Positions 59,634-64,000 of a stretch of DNA of 64,000 nucleotides are shown one piece after another. The stretch is from positions 1,302,001-1,366,000 of the forward strand of contig NZ_SDHZ01000001.1 of the NCBI RefSeq assembly GCF_004118675.1, written 5' to 3'. The notes beneath the pieces were generated by a model. That model was not told the origin of the DNA and did no database searches. It worked only from the letters and a program-made list of their open reading frames with translations. Position 1 is the first letter of the stretch. Every line of letters begins with the position of its first letter. Both the position numbers and the translations under genes were made by a program. The DNA is from Filimonas effusa. Its GTDB lineage: Bacteria; Bacteroidota; Bacteroidia; Chitinophagales; Chitinophagaceae.

Positions 59634-61565
59634 TTATGCCTTTCTTTCCGCAATTTCCTCCACGATCGTATTCAGGAAGTCTTCAACCGACTGGCTGCCG
59701 AGGTCGCCCTGGCCCTGGCGGCGAACCGACAATTGTCCTTCGTTCATTTCCTTCTCTCCTACTACCAGCATGTACGGAACGCGGCTCAGTTCGGCTTCAC
59801 GGATCTTTTTACCGATCTTCTCGCTGCGGTCGTCAATTTCCACCCTTACCCTGGCTTTGCGCAGTTTTTGCATCACCTCCCGGGCATAAGGCAGGAACTT
59901 GTCGCTGATAGGCAGTATTTTAACCTGTAAAGGCGACAGCCATACCGGGAATTTACCTGCATAGTTCTCTAACAGGAACCCGATGAACCGCTCGTGGGTA
60001 CCCAGCGGCGCACGGTGGATGATCAAAGGCGTTTCCAGCGCATTTTCCTTGTTGGTGAACTCGAGCTTGAAGCGGCGGCCCTGGGCAAAATCGACCTGGT
60101 TGGTAGCCAGGGTAAATTCGCGTCCGATGGCGCTCCAGATCTGCACATCAATTTTCGGACCATAGAAAGCGCCTTCATCGGGCACTTCAATATATGGCGT
60201 ACCGGTTTCGTTGAGCACGTCGCGCACCATCTGCTCTGTTTCGAGCCAGAGTTCGGGTTCGTTGATATATTTCTGTCCCAGTTTGGATGGTTCGTGCAGG
60301 GAAAGACGCATCACGTATTTATCGATACCGAAGATCTTGAAGTACTTGATGTACATGTCGTTCACCGCCTTGAATTCCTGGGCAAACTGTTCCCTGGTAC
60401 AATAGATATGCGCATCGTTCATGTGCAGGCAACGCACCCGCATCAGTCCAAACAGCTCACCACTTTGCTCGTAACGGTAGCAGGTACCGTATTCGGCCAG
60501 GCGCAGGGGCAACTCGCGGTAGCTTCTGTGCTCGGCGGCAAAGATCTTGTGGTGGTGCGGGCAGTTCATGGACTTCAGGTAATATTTAGTACCATCGAGT
60601 TCCATGGCAGGGAACATACTGTCCTGATAATATGGCAGGTGTCCGCTGGTGAGGTACATGCTTTCTTTGGCGATATGCGGTGTTACCACGCGCTTGTAAC
60701 CTGCTTCCTCTTCTGTTTCCTTGGCCAGTTTTTCGAGCTCTTCGATGATGATGGTACCGTTGGGCATCCACAGGGGAAGGCCAGCACCTACGTCGTCATC
60801 CATGGTGAAGATGCCCAGTTCTTTACCAAGTTTGCGGTGGTCGCGTTTTTTTGCTTCCTCCAGCATCGCCAGGTATTCGTCGAGTTCTTTCTGGTTCGGG
60901 AAAGTAACACCGTATACCCTGGTAAGCTGCCTGTTCTTTTCATCTCCTTTCCAGTAAGCGCCGGCGATATTGGTAAGCTTTATTGCCTTGATAAAGCCTG
61001 TGTTCGGGATATGAGGTCCACGGCAGAGATCGGTGAAATCGCCCTGGGTATAGAAAGTGATGTTACCATCATCGAGACCGCTTAACAGGTCCAGTTTGTA
61101 TTCGTCACCTTTTTCTTCGAAGTAAGAGATAGCGTCTTTTTTGGAGATCTCTTTACGGATGTAGGCGTTGTTTTTCTTCGCCAGTTCATTCATTTTCTTC
61201 TCCAGTACAGCCAGGTCTTCTTCAGACAGTTTGCGGTCGCCCAGGTCCATATCGTAATAGAACCCTTTATCGAGTGCAGGACCTACCCAGAATTTCACGC
61301 CGGGAAATTGGCTTTCCACTGCTTCGGCCAATAAGTGTGCTGAAGAGTGCCAGAACGTTGATTTGCCATCCGTGTCGTCCCACGTCAGGAGTTTCAGATT
61401 TGCGTCTGCGGTAATGGGGCGTGTAGCATCCCATACCTGGCCATTGACACTCGCGGCCAATACTTTCCTGGCCAAACCTTCGCTGATGGATTTGGCGACT
61501 TCTAATGCAGATACGCCTGCTTCATATTGGCGTACTGCTCCGTCTGGTAGCGTTATATTAATCAT
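59634..61565 (-). CDS. thrS: Threonyl-tRNA synthetase
   Basis: 643 residues with all usual parts: the N-terminal TGS domain (residues 1 to 60), the editing domain with its WHSSAHLLAEAV motif near residue 75, and the class II catalytic core. The zinc-site region is SMNCPHHHKIF, motif 2 is YRELPLRLAEYGTCYRYE, and motif 3 is HRAPLGTHERFIGFLLE. The C-terminal anticodon-binding domain ends in VEEIAERKA. It charges tRNA-Thr. First gene of the thrS-infC-rpmI-rplT operon, divergent from an exported protein gene. Confidence 0.98.
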   Translation of the reverse strand: MINITLPDGAVRQYEAGVSALEVAKSISEGLARKVLAASVNGQVWDATRPITADANLKLLTWDDTDGKSTFWHSSAHLLAEAVESQFPGVKFWVGPALDKGFYYDMDLGDRKLSEEDLAVLEKKMNELAKKNNAYIRKEISKKDAISYFEEKGDEYKLDLLSGLDDGNITFYTQGDFTDLCRGPHIPNTGFIKAIKLTNIAGAYWKGDEKNRQLTRVYGVTFPNQKELDEYLAMLEEAKKRDHRKLGKELGIFTMDDDVGAGLPLWMPNGTIIIEELEKLAKETEEEAGYKRVVTPHIAKESMYLTSGHLPYYQDSMFPAMELDGTKYYLKSMNCPHHHKIFAAEHRSYRELPLRLAEYGTCYRYEQSGELFGLMRVRCLHMNDAHIYCTREQFAQEFKAVNDMYIKYFKIFGIDKYVMRLSLHEPSKLGQKYINEPELWLETEQMVRDVLNETGTPYIEVPDEGAFYGPKIDVQIWSAIGREFTLATNQVDFAQGRRFKLEFTNKENALETPLIIHRAPLGTHERFIGFLLENYAGKFPVWLSPLQVKILPISDKFLPYAREVMQKLRKARVRVEIDDRSEKIGKKIREAELSRVPYMLVVGEKEMNEGQLSVRRQGQGDLGSQSVEDFLNTIVEEIAERKA

Positions 61566-61646
61566 AATGGGGAAGCAAAAGTAGCGATTTTAAGCTTTTA
61601 ACGCTTCTTTATCAGCATATGCAATGTTCCCTCTTAATTTTGCAAA

Positions 61647-62678
61647 ATGAGGTACCCGGTTTTATTTTTGCTTACCCTGTTTTCCATTGCTGCCACAGCC
61701 CAGGACCTTACCGGCATTTGGAGGGGCAATTTTGTACAGGGCGCAGGCCTTTTCAGCCAGCAATACAAGTACGAAGTCCAGATAAAACAAAACCATAACA
61801 AAGCTTTATCGGGCGTCACCTATTCTTATCTCACCACGGTATTTTACGGGAAAGCAGCGTGCCAGGGCATTTTCATGGACAAGGCGCGTAATGTTGTTCT
61901 GAAGGAAACGAAGATGCTTGAACTGCGTGCGTCGGATAATTCAACGGCGAATATCATGACCTGTTATCTTACCTATCGCAAAGAAGGTGCTACGGAATAT
62001 CTTGAAGGCACTTATTCGAGCGTAAGCGTGAAGGATGGCATGATGGGCACCAATGGAAAGGTTTATCTTAAAAAGGTAAAGGAATCGGATTTCCAGACGG
62101 AAGACTTTTTGCTGGATGGCGTAAAAGGGAAAAAGGGAATTAAACCGGGTGCGGAATCGGCTTTACTGCCCCATAGCGGAGCCAGACGGTTGTTGCCGTC
62201 ACCTAAACCAAAATTGTCTCCTGCCGATTCGTTGAGGATTGGCAAACGCGACGACAATGATGCCGACCTGATGCCGGAGGCTCCTCCCGAAGCCAGCAAA
62301 ACAGTTCCGGTGCCACCTGTGCTGAGCGCCAGAAAAAACAAGCTGGTGAAAACGATCATTACTCATTCTCCCGATATTAAAATCCAGCTTTACGATAACG
62401 GCGAAATAGATAATGATACCGTTACTGTTTATCATAACAACAAAGTGGTAGTAGACAGGAAGAAACTTACTTACGACCCGCTTACCGTTAATGTTACTGC
62501 CAGTGAGGCGGATCCGGTTCATGAATTTGTAATGGTAGCGGAGAACCTGGGCACTATTCCTCCCAATTCGGCCTATATGGTCATATTCTCGGGTGGGAAA
62601 AGGTATGAGCTGTCTGTAGCGGCGGATCTGAAGGAAAATGCGAAGATCGTGATCGAGTACAGGAAGGAGGAGAAATAG
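61647..62678 (+). CDS. Exported protein of unknown function
   Basis: 343 residues with a signal peptide (ending ATAQ). The N-terminal domain, about 20 to 145, is beta-rich and reminiscent of lipocalin-like ligand or META-type folds (LTGIWRGNFVQGAGLFSQQY). A proline- and lysine-rich linker follows at about 150 to 230. A C-terminal beta domain at about 235 to 340 (IQLYDNGEIDNDTVTVYHNN) has a pattern seen in many Chitinophagaceae secreted proteins. I cannot assign a function. It is monocistronic and divergent from thrS. Confidence 0.7.
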   Translation: MRYPVLFLLTLFSIAATAQDLTGIWRGNFVQGAGLFSQQYKYEVQIKQNHNKALSGVTYSYLTTVFYGKAACQGIFMDKARNVVLKETKMLELRASDNSTANIMTCYLTYRKEGATEYLEGTYSSVSVKDGMMGTNGKVYLKKVKESDFQTEDFLLDGVKGKKGIKPGAESALLPHSGARRLLPSPKPKLSPADSLRIGKRDDNDADLMPEAPPEASKTVPVPPVLSARKNKLVKTIITHSPDIKIQLYDNGEIDNDTVTVYHNNKVVVDRKKLTYDPLTVNVTASEADPVHEFVMVAENLGTIPPNSAYMVIFSGGKRYELSVAADLKENAKIVIEYRKEEK

Positions 62679-62835
62679 ATGATGGATGTAAGGTAGAGGG
62701 GCCAATGCCAGGATAGGCTTATATCACGGGAATGGGCTGATGTATTTTGGAAGTAAAGGCGCTACTAATTGCTAAGAAGATTGGGCTTTTGCTAAAAAAG
62801 AGGACGATTTCGGGGAAGATGCGATAAAGCATCCT

Positions 62836-62870
62836 TAAAGCTTCTCTAAAGCTTCTCAAGAGCTTCTTTA
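62836..62870. repeat. Short tandem repeat of an AAAGCTTCTC-type unit
   Basis: Three imperfect tandem copies of an 11 to 12-base unit (TTAAAGCTTCTC, TAAAGCTTCTC, AAGAGCTTCTTT) lie in the 275-bp gap between convergent genes. No function is evident; it may be slippage-derived. Confidence 0.5.
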
Positions 62871-62915
62871 AAAAAGTCTGTTTTTTTAGCATTTGGTCAA
62901 CTATCAAATAATAAA

Positions 62916-62945
62916 AATAGCCCCGGTTTTGCCGGGGCTATTTTT
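62916..62945. terminator. Bidirectional intrinsic terminator
   Basis: Stem AATAGCCCCGG (62916-62926) pairs with CCGGGGCTATT (62932-62942) around a five-base loop, with T tracts on both strands. It directly follows the stop of the DUF3347-type gene and can also end the (+) transcript of the exported-protein gene. Confidence 0.88.
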
Positions 62946-62953
62946 ATTCCTTC

Positions 62954-63565
62954 CTATTTTCCCCTGAAATCGATGGAATCGGGAACATCGCCGCATTCGA
63001 GCATACCGGCTTTGTATTTAGGATGCTTTTTGCCGAGATAAGGATTTTCGACCACGTTTTTATCGCTGAGCCAGAAAGCTTCTTCTTCGTCGTTGAAGGC
63101 CATGGGGCAATGCTGGTGGTACACCACTGCCTGGTCGTATTTAACAGTGCGGGCGAGGTTGTATAAGTTATCGGACAGGATGTTGAAGGAGCGTCTTTTG
63201 CCCTCGATCGTTTTTTCGCCTGCGATGGCCTGCGCTTCAGCGTTTATTCCTTCAGAAAAAGAGCGGGCGGTGAGGATGATGGCGGAATCGGCTTTCAGCT
63301 CGTTCAACGGCACTTTAGAGACGCTGGCGGCCAGGGCATTGGCTGCGGCGCTGGCCTGGGCAGTATCCCATTCTACAAATGCATTCTTAAGTGTATAATA
63401 TTTAGCTAACAAATCGTTAAAGGCGGTATTAAAGGCTGCGGAGTTTTTGCTGATGGCCAAAGCTTCCTGTTTTGGCGCTTCGGGCTTATCGGATTTTTTG
63501 GTATAAGAGAAATAGGCTACTACGGCAACCGCCACTACTACAATTATTAATACTAACTTTTTCAT
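62954..63565 (-). CDS. DUF3347-domain exported protein
   Basis: 203 residues with an N-terminal membrane or signal segment (LVLIIVVVAVAVVAYFSY). The helical DUF3347 domain follows, and the C-terminal signature HCPMAFNDEEEAFWLSD, then NPYLGKKHPKYKAGMLECGD, with conserved Cys, Met and His. The same HCPM...NPYxG...M..CG motif occurs in proteins and efflux adaptor tails linked to copper or silver handling, so metal binding in the periplasm is plausible. No efflux genes adjoin it. Confidence 0.75.
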   Translation of the reverse strand: MKKLVLIIVVVAVAVVAYFSYTKKSDKPEAPKQEALAISKNSAAFNTAFNDLLAKYYTLKNAFVEWDTAQASAAANALAASVSKVPLNELKADSAIILTARSFSEGINAEAQAIAGEKTIEGKRRSFNILSDNLYNLARTVKYDQAVVYHQHCPMAFNDEEEAFWLSDKNVVENPYLGKKHPKYKAGMLECGDVPDSIDFRGK

Positions 63566-63643
63566 CCGCGAATTTTTAATTGAAGAATAAAGATAGCCGC
63601 TTCACGCGCTTTTCTTTTAGTTTTGCGGCAATTTAATTGAGTT

Positions 63644-64000
63644 ATGTTAATTGGATTGAACAATGTGACCTTCGAATTCGGGGCAAGGGTAATAGTATCG
63701 GAAGCCACCTGGCATATACATCCGGGAGAAAGGATTGGGTTGATAGGCTATAATGGAACCGGGAAATCCACTATGCTGAAATTGCTGGTAGGACAATATA
63801 CCCCTTCTGTTGGTACGGTTGAAAAGGGACGGGACACCACTATTGGTTACCTGCACCAGGACCTGTTAAGTTTCGACACCAATGATTCTATCCTGGAGGT
63901 GGCGATGGGGGCTTTCGAGCGGATCAAACAACTGGAGAAAGAGATTGAAACGCTGGGTCATCAGCTGGAAGCTACCAGCGATGAAAAGCTGCTTGAGCAA
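63644..64000 (+). CDS. ABC-F family ATPase, 3' end outside window
   Basis: The first 119 residues of a soluble ABC-F protein. The start is MLIGLNNVTFEFG, Walker A is GYNGTGKSTMLKLLVG near residue 38, the Q-loop region is GYLHQDLLSFD, and the start of the charged linker (LEKEIETLGHQLEA) is present. ABC-F proteins have two ATPase domains and act on ribosomes in translation quality control or antibiotic protection. Which subtype this is cannot be told from the fragment. There is no membrane segment. Confidence 0.85.
   Translation, partial: MLIGLNNVTFEFGARVIVSEATWHIHPGERIGLIGYNGTGKSTMLKLLVGQYTPSVGTVEKGRDTTIGYLHQDLLSFDTNDSILEVAMGAFERIKQLEKEIETLGHQLEATSDEKLLEQ

Noticed and set aside
59994-61085. 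Long (+) open frame of 363 residues
   Set aside because: It is a reverse-strand shadow of thrS, created by codon bias.
1-64000. tRNA or rRNA genes
   Set aside because: I saw no convincing cloverleaf or rRNA-like sequence in the intergenic stretches, though a covariance-model scan would be needed to exclude them.

Overview
The window reads as a chromosomal segment of a Bacteroidota bacterium, most likely family Chitinophagaceae (Chitinophaga/Niastella-like). This is inferred from the SusC/SusD pair with FecR and an ECF sigma factor, TlpA-type thioredoxins with an N-terminal DUF4369-like region, giant DUF6443/PA14 RHS-like secreted proteins, a TANFOR-like protein, and the scarcity of Shine-Dalgarno sequences before most genes. 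Species cannot be assigned by reading alone.

Layout. 1-1916: a lipid (diacylglycerol) kinase, cut by the window edge, divergent from an App1-type phosphatidate phosphatase. 2099-8907: a DinB-fold protein divergent from a five-gene (+) cluster: a mercuric-reductase-like disulfide flavoprotein, an ABC ATPase, a permease fused to its binding protein, EgtB and EgtD. I read this as an ergothioneine synthesis plus EgtUV-type uptake cluster, with a near-perfect palindrome in the divergent promoter region. 8909-12370 (-): ethanolamine permease, EutB and EutC, a minimal ethanolamine catabolic operon without shell genes. 12371-18600: AT-rich accessory DNA with an IS256-family remnant, an orphan RHS toxin tip with its own immunity-type gene, a VapE-type ATPase and a frameshifted gene.

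18571-39619 (-): a 21-kb six-gene operon. In transcription order it encodes an outer-membrane beta-barrel-like protein, a TANFOR-like secreted protein, a 2490-residue PA14/RHS-like protein, a small exported protein, a 2971-residue RHS protein ending in a predicted ADP-ribosyltransferase toxin, and an overlapping immunity-type gene. The orphan tip upstream of 16 kb shares about 680 bp, nearly identical, with the big RHS gene just before the variable toxin region. This is the arrangement expected for toxin-tip exchange by recombination.

40071-64000 is mostly ordinary chromosome: small exported protein, DoxX, PyrR, FKBP isomerase, PruA, a protein with class I terpene-synthase-like motifs, prfB with its programmed +1 frameshift, lgt, a bacilliredoxin, Hsp20, and a sigma-FecR-SusC-SusD-TlpA locus in which SusC has lost its N-terminal half. 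It continues with TraB/GumN, arginine decarboxylase, the conserved thrS-infC-rpmI-rplT operon with a hairpin between infC and rpmI, a secreted protein, a DUF3347 protein and the start of an ABC-F ATPase.

Three parts stand out: the RHS/ART toxin operon with its silent cassette, the ergothioneine synthesis-plus-transport cluster with a candidate thiol-disulfide reductase, and the terpene-synthase-like orphan.
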